DNA of 52,784 nt from Lachnospiraceae bacterium (GTDB taxonomy: Bacteria; Bacillota; Clostridia; Lachnospirales; Lachnospiraceae), in assembly GCA_014804355.1 (NCBI GenBank), contig JAAUZY010000028.1, positions 1 to 52,784 on the forward strand. The letters are read 5' to 3'. This document shows, one piece after another, positions 52,703 through 52,784 of this stretch (positions are counted from its first letter, which is position 1; each line of letters begins with the position of its first letter). The notes beneath the pieces are model-generated. The model was not told the DNA's origin, ran no database searches, and was given only the letters and a program-made list of their open reading frames with translations. The position numbers and the translations under genes are program-made.

Positions 52703-52784
52703 AAATTGAGTTTCCTTCTATTGCGAGATTATGAGTTATTCCCGTGAGATACTGCGTATCTTCGGAAAACTCGTTGCAAACTTG
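52701..52784 (-). CDS. C-terminal end of an upstream gene (partial, unidentified)
   Basis: The last 27 codons of a minus-strand frame entering from the right edge, ending NLAIEGNSI and TAA, immediately followed by the terminator at 52663-52702. The stop-terminator arrangement supports it as a real gene end. The piece is too short to name. Confidence 0.4.
   Translation of the reverse strand, partial: QVCNEFSEDTQYLTGITHNLAIEGNSI

Noticed and set aside
1-52784. CRISPR array, IS element, prophage or integrated element
   Set aside because: No regularly spaced repeats, transposase, integrase or phage genes were seen; base composition looks even across the window.

Overview
The window looks like a chromosomal segment of an anaerobic Firmicute of class Clostridia, most likely Lachnospiraceae. 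The protein set supports this: a Na+-pumping decarboxylase cluster with a lipoprotein-type OadG, a giant acyl-CoA dehydratase activase, single-chain GlyS, an N/Q-rich DUF975 protein, a DUF6472 protein and an M16C peptidase. No rRNA, tRNA, IS element, prophage or CRISPR array was seen. Most genes lie on the minus strand. Only three run on the plus strand: the activase, metA and putP.

Layout, left to right. (1) 1-5046 (-): carboxyltransferase, OadG-like lipoprotein, biotin carrier, OadB and a truncated OadA; together a membrane decarboxylase or transcarboxylase that exports Na+. (2) 5202-10228 (-): two D-Ala-D-Ala carboxypeptidases flank scpA-scpB and a metallophosphoesterase. (3) 10344-18466 (-): rpsU, alaS, glyS, a lipoprotein, recO, a small YqzL-like gene overlapping recO, era and a DUF4349 lipoprotein. 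(4) 18637-24076 (-): an M16C peptidase; a 388-bp gene-free stretch with promoters, a perfect 34-bp palindrome and a terminator (possible small RNA); then an operon of a rhomboid-like membrane protein, a sigma-70-like protein without region 4, and an unknown protein. (5) 24318-30588: activase (+), a zinc-knuckle DUF6472 micro-gene and another small gene (-), metA (+) and a small gene (-). (6) 30663-39724 (-): ligA, an rRNA pseudouridine synthase, an SGNH/MBOAT O-acetylation pair, a GH13 glucosidase-like enzyme and an RsmF-like methyltransferase. (7) putP (+) and a small alarmone synthetase (-). (8) 42554-47719 (-): an AgrC/AgrA-like GHKL/LytTR two-component system embedded among three proteins of unknown role (FliD-C-like, 222 aa, coiled-coil). 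(9) DUF975 and pstSCAB (-), with no phoU in the window.

The least explained parts are the truncated sigma-like operon (21947-24076), the gene-free promoter/palindrome/terminator cassette beside it, and the LytTR locus with its orphan FliD-C-like protein. Start codons were chosen by ribosome-binding site and differ from the longest reading frame in many genes. All family names come from motif recognition by eye; no database search was made.
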